DNA of 64,000 nt, taken from contig CM034136.1 of NCBI GenBank assembly GCA_019914995.1, forward strand, positions 1,007,270 to 1,071,269. The letters run 5' to 3'. Under the pieces are notes generated by a model, which ran no database searches, was not told the origin of the DNA, and was given only the letters and a program-made list of their open reading frames with translations. Positions 12,001-24,310 of the stretch are shown piece after piece. Position 1 is the first letter of the stretch, and every line of letters starts with the position of its first letter. Position numbers and translations under genes: made by a program. The DNA is from Acanthochlamys bracteata (lineage: Eukaryota > Streptophyta > Magnoliopsida > Pandanales > Velloziaceae).

Positions 12001-12979
12001 CTAGAGATTTGATTTTGAGGAGCAATTGTCAAAATCGGAATTTTAGGTAGGATTGTTCCGCTTGAGTAGGATTGTAAATTGGGATTTTAAAGTAATCATA
12101 AGATTTAACATACCGGTATATAAAATTTTGTTATACATTAAAAATTTTTATACAATTTTTTAATATTTATGAAAAAAAATTTAGGACATTTACAATTGTT
12201 AGAAACTTTTTTAAAATTTTCATAAAACCCCAATGTATTTTACAGAAAACACTCAATTTTATACTTCTATAGAAAATTTCTGTGAATTTTACAGAAATTT
12301 TTTTCAAAGTTTACAGAAAACACTCAATTTTCATTTAATTACAAAACCCTCAAAAGTGATGTATAAGATCGTAAAAAAAAATAGTAATTTTACCGATTTT
12401 ACTATTTAAATTGCGATCCGGGTGTGATTTTATTCGAAAAATGATTTTACTTGCAATAGGATCGTTTGGTGATGTAAAATCATAATATCGTAAGAGTTTA
12501 AGATTTAAATCAGGATTATGATAATCTTACTAGTGAGAAGAAAATCGGTTGTTTCTCGAAGCCCTTGTTTCCAGGGAAAAAACTTGTGATGCAACCAAGT
12601 TGTTAAGTTATCCTGGTTTAAGTGTATTGGAGAGTGCGTGTAAGTGCCTATTGACTCCTTTTGTAGACAAGGAATGCCTCTGTTCATTCTCTTCGATGCT
12701 TATCTCTGCTCATTTGTAAGTTATGATATGTATTTGTGTCACTGTACCTGTTCCTCCAGTTTGATATGATATTTTTGCGACATTGATGGATCATTTAATG
12801 ATCTCTTACAGGGTTATGGACACTATCTGCTTCATCCGCAAACATCGATTACATCACTGGAAGAAACCATCGAACAACTACTTAAGTCCAACAGTAAAGC
12901 GGCAGATGAGCTGATGGAGGCTAAGGAGTTGGCCATTTTGCCAATGGATTATGCATACGGCCTTCTATTGGCCAGTTGA
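9033..12979 (+). CDS. bHLH-type transcription factor-like protein, 400 aa
   Basis: Eight coding exons join in phase 0: 9033-9617, 9681-9746, 9863-9928, 10090-10209, 10447-10512, 10701-10772, 11774-11833 and 12812-12979 (TGA). The ATG at 9033 follows an acceptor at 9030, so a 5' UTR intron is likely. Residues 1-195 are low in recognisable motifs. Residues 270-292 form a basic region and helix 1 (RRRMLEKARRDRIARGIKEL), 293-304 the loop, and about 305-327 helix 2 (FVSVIDDASEYIKFLKHQIQ), a standard bHLH layout split over three exons. In the basic region E278, R281 and R282 match the E-box reading residues, but the usual His is Arg274, so altered or weak DNA binding is possible. The 22-residue units 196-217 and 218-239 are duplicated exons. 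The C-terminal tail to ...YGLLLAS is unfamiliar. The subfamily could not be named. Confidence 0.85.
9681..9998 (+). repeat. Tandem exon-plus-intron duplication in the bHLH gene
   Basis: Copy 1 (about 9681-9815) and copy 2 (about 9863-9998) are offset by 182 bp. Each holds a 66-nt exon followed by an intron start of the same wording (GTACTTCT, CTAGTG, AACTCTAT, CTTC). The two exons encode related 22-mers: ILYKNPHIEWETASMVHVSK and IGYRSPYVEGGTSSMFQISK, each followed by SK. Both are phase 0 on both sides, so either or both can be included without changing the frame. Confidence 0.85.
10773..11773 (+). other. bHLH intron, no gene seen
   Basis: Intron of about 1 kb between the helix-2 exon and the next exon. 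It is AT-rich. I see no coding exon, RNA gene or clear transposon end in it. Confidence 0.6.
11834..12811 (+). other. bHLH last intron, repeat-rich
   Basis: Last intron of the bHLH gene. Between about 12000 and 12530 the sequence becomes AT-rich with repeated words: the 20-mer TACAGAAAACACTCAATTTT occurs at 12241 and 12312, and AAAATCATAATAT-like and GATTTTA blocks recur on both sides. This suggests an old inserted element, but no clean ends were found. Confidence 0.4.
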
Positions 12980-15189
12980 AATGTTTGCTGGAGAACTTAA
13001 TGGAAGTGGTTGAGCGCATGAAGCGTATTGAAAGCTTGAAAAATGTTGTCTTACCAATGTATCCGAAGTTATATATTGGAAAAAATTTTTTAGAAATTGA
13101 TTATTGTGTCTAGCACTATCGTGGAATGAAACGTAGTAGTGAAAAATTGTGGAATATGTTATAAAATCAATCCTGCAAATTGTAGCATCCAAATACTTGA
13201 CAAGCTCAACTTCTTTCTGGAAAATTAAAAAAAAAAGAATAAGTTAGCAAAGTAGCCCGTTATAACGCCGCAAGTACAGCAAATAAATATTGATATATGT
13301 GCATATTTAAGGAGTGAGTTTTGAGAAAACAAATTTTATAAAAGCGAAATTTGGTGAGAAATAAATTTTAATAGAAATAGAATTTATAGTAATAATTTAA
13401 AGACACAAAGTAAAATTTAAAAAATGTTTGATAAAATAAAATTAAATTATAATCATAATACGTGAAATAATTAAAATTAAATTTGAAGAGGGAAAGTAAA
13501 ATTCGTTGACATTAAACACACTATTAGCATATAAAATAACAAATACTCTTGTAATGTAAGTGGGCGTTTGAAATTACTTATGAAATAAAACTTTTCTGAA
13601 ATAAAGGATATTTTTATTTTTTTTAAAAATGAGCTCTATTTTTTTTACTTTAAAAAAATAATAAAAATATATAATAAAAAGATCTCATTACGTAAAATTT
13701 TTCTATATTTTTTAAATTTTTAAATAAATTTTTTATATACTTATAAAATATGTATTGAAAAACGTAAAATAAAAAAAAATTTAAAAGCAGCTTATCATAA
13801 GCTGCACCAAACGCACCCTAAGTAAACATATAGGTGGGTTTCTCCATAAACAAAAATTTTCCAAACTTGTAAAATACAAACTCCAAGAGCGTGATTCAAG
13901 AACAAGCAACACATAGGAATTACAATACAAATCCAAAGTTATTTCATGCTGTTATTTTTTGCAAGACACAGATTATTTTCATGTTATCAGAACATCCGCA
14001 TTTGCTATGACAACAATTTTACAATCTTTGCATTTTTGTCGATTGTAGATTTCCTTAAAAAGAAGTGAAATGTTTTATTCATAACGTTTTATCCAGCTAA
14101 CAGTTTAAATCTTCAAATTGACGTTGCAGAAGAAGAATGTCACCCCTCACAGCTTCTCCGTGAAGTTGAAGTGTATAATTTCTTATTTTAATTTTTTTAT
14201 AATAGTTATAATTTTTAATTTAAAATAGACATAAATTATATATTATATCATATAATTATTATTATTGATTAGTTCAAATATTTAAATTTGTTTCTTATAA
14301 TGCTCTAAAAATAAATTCTTTTATAAAAAAACTTTTATTTTGAGCATTTCTATACTATTTTTTAGACAATTTTGTTTATATAATCAATCGTATAATCAAG
14401 ATCTTTCCAAAAGGTATATTCATGTCATTATCTTGGAATCTCTAGAAAATAGGAACCAATAAATGATCACAAGTGATGGTATGTACAAGAATCAAAATTT
14501 TGATCTAATGAATACAAGGTAATTGATAAGAAACATAGTATTGTTATGGCAATAGTTTACATTCTCATTCTCATCTATAAAATAAGTTAATCTTATTAAC
14601 TTATATTATAAACTACGAATATACAAGTGGTATATGTTTTTAGAAAACAATAAGGTAAACCGTAACTTTCTTTATTTATGATATCAGTATATTTTATATG
14701 GTATTTAGACAGTAGGTAATATTCTTTTATCTTATAGCATGCAAATTGAAAATTAAATTTTCCAAAACCAAATTATAAGTCTTCAATCAATAATGCTGAT
14801 AAACTCTTTAGTTCCCTATATAAACAGCAATTAACTATTCATGTGAAAATATTCACTAATCTATCCATAATGAGATAAAGTTTTACTGTTAAGAAAAAAA
14901 ATTAAAGTTGAGATCAGCATAATAAATTTCATTCGATTATTGGAAAATGCAAAAATGGCCCAGATGAAACTGTATAATCGTAAAAAGTACTCGCTGGCAA
15001 TTTTTCAGAAAACCTATAAACTGACGTAAAACGAAAACATTTAGTTAGAAAAAAAGAAGACAATGAGGCTTGCTGAGAAATACTGCAGCCTCTAACTCTT
15101 GATACCTAGGTAAAAAGCTATTACATAAATCAATTTTACTTTAGAGGGGAGATGGGGAATATACATGAGAATGTACTTCATTTATCGTT
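12980..15189. other. Convergent intergenic region (bHLH / VTT genes)
   Basis: About 2.2 kb between two stop codons. The flanks are 3' UTR sequence; the middle is AT-rich and carries one MITE (13560-13820). No further gene was recognised on either strand. Confidence 0.6.
13560..13820. repeat. MITE, GTGCGTTTGG family, copy 1
   Basis: About 260 bp with imperfect terminal inverted repeats: left GTGGGCGTTTG, right (reverse complement) GGGTGCGTTTGGTGC. TAA stands outside each end and may be a 3-bp target duplication. The interior is nearly pure A/T with the family blocks GAGCTCTATTTTTTT and AATAATAAAAATATATAATA. A 3-bp TTA/TAA duplication is typical of Tourist-like (PIF/Harbinger) MITEs. Confidence 0.7.
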
Positions 15190-18100
15190 TCAATTTGCGG
15201 AATCAATTTTGATTATGAGAGGCTGGTGTATGTCAGAATGCACTGGTCCGGAAACAACGGGCAATTCAGGTGAAACCAGGACGCTCGCTGCTTCTAAATT
15301 CTCTGCCAACGCCTTGTCTAGTGATGATTTTGCTACTTTCATGACGCAAAATATTAGTATAGCTGCATGAAGGGCAAACAAGAGTTAGAGAGAAAAGCTA
15401 CAATGAATTCACAAGCAGAATAAACATCTACTTTCTGATCCTTCCTAGTGAAAGCGACTAATTTCTGCATATCTCATTCACTTGTAAGCCAATGTAGCAT
15501 TGAAATATGGAGTCCTCCAACAGGTTGGTTCCTAGAAATTATGGCGAAACATGGCATGTATGTGGTCAAGGACATACTAATCTTCTGTCTCATTTCATTG
15601 AAAAATGCTATCCCAGCAACAAAATTATTACATTCTCTGGATAAGTTATATGCTGAAGCAAAACTTGCTACATTTTTTTAAGGTCTCACAGAAATTCTAC
15701 CGTAACTACCTATGGTTATGTTTAACTTGTTTTATAATTCATGAGCTCCAAAAAACTTGAATGCTATTGGTCCACATGTATGACATACCAAGTTAATGGA
15801 TCAGAGCTCTGTACAACAGATGCAATGTAAAACAAGATCTTAATCTGACTAAATAATTATATTAAATCTATTCTGTAGCACGACCCACATGCACGAGCTT
15901 TTTTAATTTATGCATGGACATGAACGGGTTTTCTTTTCCTTGTTGGCATTTTAATCGACGTAGTGGTGAAAATACTCGATGTATCCTAACAACACACGCA
16001 GTTCATTAAAACATTAAGAAAAGGCTATGCTCATAAAATAGAACAAGAAGAAATGGAAAGTTAACTTGCCTGATACAACAAAACCCAATGTGATTAGTAC
16101 CTACAAAAAGCAAAAGGCAAGTTACAGAAAAAGTAAATGCACAACAAAAGAATTGGAGATAAGTTGCTTAATAATACATTCTGAAGTATTAAAACAGCTT
16201 TACTCAAGATCAATGCTCTGTATCAAAACTTGCATGCTGGTCTTAAATTCGATTGACTGAAACTACTTGTTTATTATTTTATCCCTGTTTCTGTTGATTT
16301 TGCAGATAGACTGGGAGTATACGACTGAAACACCATAATCTTGCCACCACCATATTTGCTAGACCTCCTTGAAAGTAGTTCAAGAGCGAACGACAATTTA
16401 CTCAGTAAGCTCTTATCAAATTGTCTTGACTCATGGTTAACCATAATATCTTAATAGAGGTGTTTTAAACTATATATGATTCCTGTAAATTATTCAGTAA
16501 AACTGAACGAAGTGAGATACTTTATAATAATGCTGGGAGTCAAATACATGAACAAATATAAATCAGAAGCCTTTTCGCTATTTCAGAATGATAGCAAACA
16601 AGATATACAACGACTTGTTTATATCTTATGTGTCACAACTTAAATTTGCCACATCTAAAGACTTTTGTTGTATACACAAGCAATAAAGATGTAATGTTTT
16701 ATTCGAATATAAGTTGTCAGATCATGCTAAGAGGAAAACAGCAAAATGGTTAATTCATTATCCTAAAAGAAAGATAACCCATGTCATGTGACAACTAATA
16801 CAGCAAGCTTTTTTCAACAAAATCCAATCCTCAAAGAAATAGACGTTTGAGAACATATCTACTGACAAGGAACACTCGTAAATGGTTTTAAAAGAGTATT
16901 TTGAAATCTCAACTGTTTGTTTGCAGATTTTAATCTGATAAACCAACAATGAGTCTAAATGCTTACCCATCGAGTAGTGGAAATTTCACTCCATCCATGT
17001 GTAACGTCAGAAAGATCCTTAAGAGTGGTTCCAGCATAGACCAAAGCAAGAGTGATTGGCTGTTGAGCAAACAAGAACAGAGATTTCAATTTTCAAAGTG
17101 TTTTCTACATTAATCTATAATAAGTAGACATCTAAAGCTAACTTAGGAAAAAGAAGGTCAACATTTATAATGAAATCATCACAATTGCAATTTGCATACC
17201 TAATGCATATGTTTCTATTCTGGGAAAAAATAATTATAAGCTTCTCAAAGTCTAGCATCCTAGTATAAAAAGTAAATACATATTCAAAATAAAAAGATAA
17301 AAGAGGCTTAGGACAAATTGGTTTCAACAAAGCCTCAGACAAAAAGAAAGAAGAAAAAAGCTAGGAATACACTGATGTCCAATAAAGGCTTTAACAATCT
17401 TTAAACACCAAGTATGAAATGTTTTACATTTTGCATGTAGCAAGTCATAACATTCAGGAATTGCAAATTCACAAGAAAAGTATGTCTTGAGTAAAATTTT
17501 ATAACAAGTCAATTCGAACCATAATCTCCTAAAATTAATCACACTAAATTTTCTAACACGAATATATTCTGTAAGAAGCTCTAAACCTCACAGGTGACAT
17601 CAGCAAGGGAGACCAATGTCATCTGAGCGATTGCACTGCCACCGACCAGATGCAATGTAAGAACAGTAACCAACCTCATCTATTTTGATATTGATTAGTT
17701 AATACACATATTAACACTTAATATATGCCTTCATTATGCATAAACCAAGCACAACCAAATCCTAGAGATTATTTTGAAGCAACCACAACCTTCCTATTAT
17801 TGCATCTGACTACTCACACTATCTTTTCCAAATTGACCTTCATGAAGCTTTATCACTTCAATGCCAAGTACGAGATCAGATATACATGGCCAACAATTTA
17901 CAAAAGGGTAATCTTATGGATATGGTGAAATATATTCACTTGACATATCTTTATAAGATCTTCACAGCGACTTAATCTAGCAGGAGGCATAGTACATGAT
18001 GACGTCAACAACACATATCAGCACAAGAAATAGAATTCCATTTGAAAATATAGATTACTAAAGCCTACTCTCACAAGTTAGAAGTACGCATGAAAGATCC

Positions 18101-21100
18101 AGAAATATTCCACCAACTGTAGAGGAAAAAGCTACTGTAAAATGCAGGAAGCATACCATCATTCCCAGCCAAGAAGCCATCATGTATTCTCCAATACCAA
18201 CAGGTGTAACAGAGAGAAGATAGTTCAGCATGTTGAATGGAAGTAAAGGTACAAGTCTAAGCAACAGGACAATCTGTTAAAGAGAGCAGAGAACAATGTT
18301 AGAATAAGACCTAAGAAATAAAACTTCCTTCGATAAGAATGAAATATCATTATATGCAACTTCATGTAGAACTAGAGAAAAGGTCATCATGTACACATGC
18401 ATCCTAGAGGCAAATCCATTGATTATATTGTGTTCACAGATTAAAATATAGAGTTGAACGGCAAACTTCTCTCTGAATTCTTGGAGGATGATTCAACACA
18501 ACATTGGATGAACATCAGGATTCATGAAAATCAACAAAGGTAGATTGCACTTCATAGTTATCAAATCAAAGTTTCCCCTTTTCAGCAATCTAGAGATTAT
18601 GGAAGGCCAAAAAGCATTGGTAGTTACAAAACTAAATAAGCATATTTATGTCAAACATATAGTATTACACTTTGAACAAACCATCAACCAAAATTTAACG
18701 GAAGTCTTCCACTAATTTATTTCCATCACATCTGAAAGTCATATACGAATGGTTATCAGAAAGTAAAAAGTATGCCTGCAGATTGGAACTGAAATACATA
18801 TCTTAAAGCCAGATCTCTGAATTGCGATAGCAACAGCCTGAAATTTTGGATAGTCCTTTATCTTTGAAATAACATAAGCTCTCCCAATCTACAAAATAAG
18901 AAATCATAGATAGAGAATTCAGTAATAAACAGCATCTTCAAAAGAGCTGCTGAACTAGACAGTAACCGACTTGAATAGACGCTAAAATTCAAATTAACAA
19001 TGATACCCTTTGATAAGATAAGGTGTGATTTACAATTTCTACTCAATAATACCATCTGCTATGTGGAAGTAACTCATGGGAAAAACTATAACATCTGGAC
19101 ATTAATATCTAAAAGATATTCATCATGTGACCACAAGAGACAGAAAAGAGAATGTTATACCGTTCTTCCCAATAAAAAAGCAGCAGTTGCACCGATTGTT
19201 GCTCCTATTGAGTCTGCAAGGAAGCCTATAGGTAACCCAAATAGATATCCACCTCCCAGCTGAAATGTGCAATGAAGTTAATGAATACAGCTCCAAAAAC
19301 CAAACTTGTAAGTATGTCATGAGAAGAGCATATGTTATCAATCGCAACTGTCAATCCAATGATGTCTGAAAAATGCCTTGCAACAAAAGAACTGTAGTGG
19401 TTGATGGATCAAAACAATTACATTTCAAGTAGACGCTGCCAGTGTTATACTCTCCAAAGTGGTTAGCATAGTATACAGTTAAGGAATCTTTTAGCTCACC
19501 ACTGTTAAGGCTAATTTGCAAAATCTAAAAGGGTCGGCACAGAGGTCAAAGGTTACATACAATGCAGGTGCACAATGCTCAACATCAGCACCACCTCAGG
19601 TTTTCGATTCCAAATTCAGTAATATTATGCATAATTCCTTTTTACTTAGAAGCTTCTATCTAGAAGATATCAACAAAAAATATTAGGAAAGACATCTAGT
19701 GTTTGAAAAATGCTGCATCGAACTCCTCAATCTTCTCATTTGTGTGGATGTGCCTAAAGACTATTTGACTTCCACAACCTGGAGACTGGTTAAAATAATA
19801 GACTGATGATATTATGAAAATTCAAAGAGTGTAACAAGTTTGCAATTTATGACTGTCATCTTCTCTGAAATGAAAAATATGACATGTGAACACGGATAAC
19901 ATTACAGCTAGCAGCGGGCTCTAGAATTATGATCATGAATTCAGCAGTTAATATTCTACTATAACACATTTAGTAAGATGTCAGGAATGATTGAAGAAAA
20001 GAGTTACTCTAACGCTATCATGAAACTAAAAGCAAGTATTACATAAACTTACTGTGAGAATAGATGCTGGAACTGCTAGCACTGTCAAAGGTATATAAGC
20101 AATAGCCCTGTTTGTCAAAGCATAAGAGAATAAAGAATAAATTATTCTTCATATAGAGGTAATTAATCCAGATTTCACATATATAGATTACTTGCATTAT
20201 TTGATTACAACTAGTCAAATAAAAATATAATGTCACAGGCGTTCCAAGGGATCTCTTTGTGAGTTCATCCAACTATTTGCAGGTGGTTATATGGATAGTG
20301 CATTCTCTTGAAATTCCTGCTAAAACCACCACCGCAGAGCTATCTTGTAGAGACTTATGAAGAGATATGCATGACCACATATATTTTAGAACCTTTTCTA
20401 AAAATAAAAGACAAATACATAAAGATTATCATTATGTAATATTTTCATTTCAATCTATAGTACCTAATCACGTAAATGACATCTACAAGACAACTTTGTC
20501 AAACAATTAGATAACAGTTGTATTAAAAAGGAGATTATTAATGGCTTACATATACTAAACATTCTGCATACGACCTCTGAAGCTTTTACCGCACTAGATA
20601 AACTTTATTTCTTTAAGAGAGACTGTTTAAATCTTAGTTTCCATAGCCAATCAACTTAACCGCATCCAACAAGCCCACATCCAACACGCTTCTCAAGCCA
20701 GGACCAACCTGCCTATGTCAACTGGAAGAGACCTCTCAAGTACCACTACCGTATTTACAAGACCCACAACCTACCTCTTCATCTACAATGGGCTCCTGGC
20801 TCTCTTACCTCATTCATTAATCTCTTAACTCGGCCATAGTTATCCACAGGAGTAACTATGTAATAAGAGAGGAGAAATCCTTGACCGTCATGCATTTGAA
20901 AGAAGCAGGAAAGGGGTAAGGATTTGAGTTGCAAACCACCCTCAGTTTACTTGAATATGCTAAGAAAGAAGAGTGTGTGATTTTGACACAGCCCTTTAAC
21001 CTTTCATATGCCACATTTTCTACTTACACCTCTCTGGCACCATTCAGCTAGCCCAACCTACCTACCTTATATCCAATACTAGTTCAATGTTTCACCCATC

Positions 21101-23943
21101 AACTAATGACACCACCAGGAAGCAGTTCAAGAAGCACAGTACACGATCACCCGTACCAGAGGTTCTCCATCTTTTCTTCTGTAGATATTAAAGTCTAACA
21201 TGTAAATCTATAGCACTAGCTCACATTCAAAAGAGCAGCACACAACACAAGGAACATCAAGCAATTTAAGCCACTATCTGTGGCTAGTCCCGAAGAAGCC
21301 ACATGAGCATGAATGATTGTACAAAACTCTCAACCACAGTCTGACAGCGCACCAATCTCTTCATACCGGAAATGCCTTGAAAAATCAAGAGAATTGGGCT
21401 ATTGCGCTCACCCACATTGTAGATTGGCTATAAGAACACTGTGGCCTCCTCTCATGGAAGAAACTGAAAACATCAGGTCCTAGTTAACTTAGAAAAAAAT
21501 TTCAACCTCATTCTCGCTGAAGTTACAACATCAGAATATGATTGCCTACAACTTTATTTAAGTAGCCAACACACCCTACAGCCATAACATGATACTATTA
21601 CTTCTCCAATTTCAGTTTATATAATGAAGTAAAACATTAAGAAAATAAAGATTATAACATAACAAATTCAATAAATCCAGTAACAATAAATTTACAAAGT
21701 GACAAAATTAAAAGACAAGCAACTTCCAAGAAACAAGACTCGTTGAAAAATAGCTTCAATAGAGAATATATACTCCTTACTGATTCTAAAACATGCTACA
21801 ATGTGTAAACACAAAGGTGAAGAATTCCTAAGACAAAAACATGAGAGTAGTGAACACTTACAAAACTAGAGGACCCCATGCTCCAAGGTTTTCCTTGACC
21901 CAAACCAGGAAATCCTTCAAGATCTGTCAATCAGTAGAGCCATTAATATCAGTTCCCCCTAAAGACCACAATCACAAATAAACTCCAATAATTAAAAGAA
22001 TCCATACATAAACCTTATAAAAAAATAATCGAAGTATCGTCTGAAATGAAGAGCTGGATTAGATAAATAACTTGGCACATCTATCAAAAAGGAGTAGGGA
22101 CATCTACATAACTGAATATTCCTCAATGTGAAGACAACAAAATAGACAGTAAACAAAAATTGCAAGGCTCAACAAGACAAAAACAAAAGAACAGACAACT
22201 TTCTTGTTGCTTTCAATAATTAAATCAAGAATAGAGTTAAAAGAATAGGATACATCTCACTTATGTTTCTTCTTCTTTAAGTCATCGAGTCATAGTAGCA
22301 ATCAATTAAAGACATCAACTGAACATTACAGCAACTCAGTTGGGATAGATTAACATGTAAGTAGAACATAGCAGCTTGCAGCAAACAATTTTCTAGCAAC
22401 CACCTATCTTCTTCCATATTCCAAAGAAGGGAGACAAGAATGCAGTACGCAAAATGCACATTATTGTAGAATATATGAAAAGTGTATACAACAGAATTTA
22501 CGCGAAGAAAGTCTGAGCAGATAAAAACATCAGTCTATTCCCTTTTGGAAATGCACTTCATATCACGGACAGAGAAAGAAACAAATAATCCAAATGCACT
22601 AGAATTGTATCCACAAAGCTCATGTGATACTGATCAAAGATGAAGGAGAAAACAATGTGAGCATGGGTGCGCGCTCGCTGGCGTGTGTGAGAGAGAGATA
22701 GATTAGAAAGCAGACAAATTTGTGTAAAAATCAAACCAATTTCCCATTGTAGATGAAGACAGACTGCAGAACAGGAAACAACTTTTATACAATTAACACA
22801 CCCAAGTCAGAGAAACAAATAAGAGAAACTAAGAAAATAATAAGATTTAACCAAAAGAAAGGAACTTGTAAAATGTGATTAAATGTCTCAACATGAAACA
22901 TAGGAAGGTAAGATTTCAAATGGTTAGAACTTTCCAATCAACAATTATGAAAGAAATAAAGAAGGGATAGAAAATTGAAAAGCAGAGTGAGAATGCAGGG
23001 CACTCTTATTCCACAGAATTCAACAAAAGTATTCAATCTGCAAAATTAAAACGGTGAAGATTTCCTTCTCAACATGTAGAGCACTACAATCAGAATGGGT
23101 TAGGAAAATCAGAAAGCAGATCAAGAACAAATCTGAATTCCCGTTCCATGAGAAATCCAACAAAAGGTAAAGAAGATTAAAAGGTATTAATTTCAAGATT
23201 CCTTCAAACCATGTCGGGCATCACAATCAGATCAGGAACGAAGTAGCATCACACCTCCACACAAATTCACCAAAAATAACAAGAAAAGAGAATTTTTCTG
23301 TAAAAATAAGAAAGTTCAAAGTTCATGATCTAGCTATTCCAATCAACTCACAATCAGAAAGAAACGGGATCGAATATCACAAATCAGATCAAGAATCCAT
23401 CAGCATCCCCAATTCCAACAAAAGGAGGCGCATTAACTACCTAAGAAAGAGAGTTCCATCCATCAAAATTGCAATAAAAAAAAAGCGTGACTACTATCTA
23501 TCTACAAAATGAAAAAGACATATAAAATTAACAATTAATTACGTCTTCAACATGTCCGCAATTACAATTGTGGTACAAGAAAGAACATGATAGAATTTTA
23601 AAAAGCAAATCAAGAACGTAGCTGCATTCCCAAGTTTCTTTTAAAAAGAAACAAAGATTCAATCTACAATGAAAAGAGCAAACCAAAAAAAAAGTGAATG
23701 GTTTCTACAGAAGAAGATGTGAATGGTTTCTACAGAAAACCGCAGCATTCTCTTCACATCAAAATAAAGAACCAGTAAAAAAATACATACATCTAAGAAC
23801 AAAAAAGGAAAGGCATCTAAAATTTGACGATTACTAATGATTACCTTTTCAACGGGTAACGTCTGACAGGCGGTAACGATGGCGGCGACGAGAAATAAGA
23901 AGAACAAGATCCGTAGAATGGAGGAGCAAGTCAGAGAGGCCAT
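15190..23943 (-). CDS. SNARE-associated Golgi / VTT-domain membrane protein (TVP38/TMEM64-like), 271 aa
   Basis: Nine exons: 23943-23845, 21923-21862, 20107-20053, 19259-19161, 18888-18802, 18273-18157, 17059-16967, 16100-16070 and 15362-15190. Together they give 816 nt in one frame. Residues 9-25 are a hydrophobic N-terminal segment. Residues 73-104 hold the family core GGGYLFGLPIGFLADS...GA..GA..AFLLGR. Residues 135-173 hold LLLRLVPLLPFNMLNYLLS, and 174-204 PITLALVYAGTTLKDLSDVT; all are hallmark stretches of DedA/VTT proteins. The family consists of multi-pass proteins of the Golgi and ER linked to membrane traffic and lipid scrambling. The C-terminal tail (about 220-271) is polar and probably cytosolic. 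Two border oddities: the donor after 18802 reads AT instead of GT, and the donor after 16070 is GC. If the first cannot splice, the allele is damaged. Confidence 0.87.
16070..16100 (-). other. 31-nt microexon with GC donor in the VTT gene
   Basis: On the minus strand TTTTTGTAG precedes a 31-nt exon encoding VLITLGFVVS plus one base, followed by GCAAGT. It has the 3n+1 length needed to join the TRW exon (phase 0) to the ILIFCVMKVAKSSL exon, which begins with two bases. The residues continue a hydrophobic segment expected there. CAG|GCAAGT is the standard form of a GC-AG intron donor. Confidence 0.8.
20108..21861 (-). other. VTT gene intron 2 with a more GC-rich segment
   Basis: An intron of 1754 bp. 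About 20640-21480 is richer in C and G than the surrounding intron sequence and has runs of CCA/CAC-type words on the plus strand. No open frame or domain could be recognised there; it may be an old insertion. The rest is ordinary AT-rich intron. Confidence 0.4.
21924..23844 (-). other. VTT gene intron 1, no feature seen
   Basis: An intron of 1921 bp, purine-rich on the plus strand. No coding exon, transposon end or RNA gene was recognised. Confidence 0.55.
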
Positions 23944-24310
23944 GGCGGGCTTAAGCGAGAAGGAAGAGAAGAAGAGCCTTCGGCGCCAAGGCCTACACTC
24001 TTCCTCTGCGTCTTCGTTTCCACCTTCGAATCCTCCCCCCGCCTTCCGCGCACGCAGTCCTCCTCCTACGTTTGCCAGATTTGGCAATCCCAGTTCAATT
24101 CAATTCAATTCTTCAGCACGCTTTCTATATATCTATTATCTATCTTTAGAATCAAAACCAAAAACCAAACCACAGAGAGAGAGAGGGAGAGAGAAATTGT
24201 TGCTTCTTCTTCTTGTTGTACTACAGAGAAACGAGAAAGGGAGTTCAGTTTTTCTTCTCTTAATTCTTTTTTTTTTTTTTTTTGATCTTTAGAATTCCGC
24301 AACCAAACCG
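23944..24310 (-). promoter_or_regulatory. 5' leader and promoter side of the VTT gene
   Basis: Upstream of the VTT start codon on the minus strand. The segment holds a GC-rich leader, an AG/CT tract at about 24174-24201 and a T tract at about 24268-24284. The plus-strand 137-codon open frame at 23879-24292 only mirrors this region and has no family likeness. Confidence 0.45.

Noticed and set aside
19803-19868. C/D-box-like spacing (TGATGA ... CTGA) in a VTT intron
   Set aside because: No terminal stem and no C'/D' boxes, and it would be antisense to the host gene; the motifs are short enough to occur by chance.
23879-24292. Plus-strand open frame of 137 codons opposite the VTT first exon
   Set aside because: It mirrors the GC-rich VTT exon and leader; the minus strand has the family-consistent, spliced protein.
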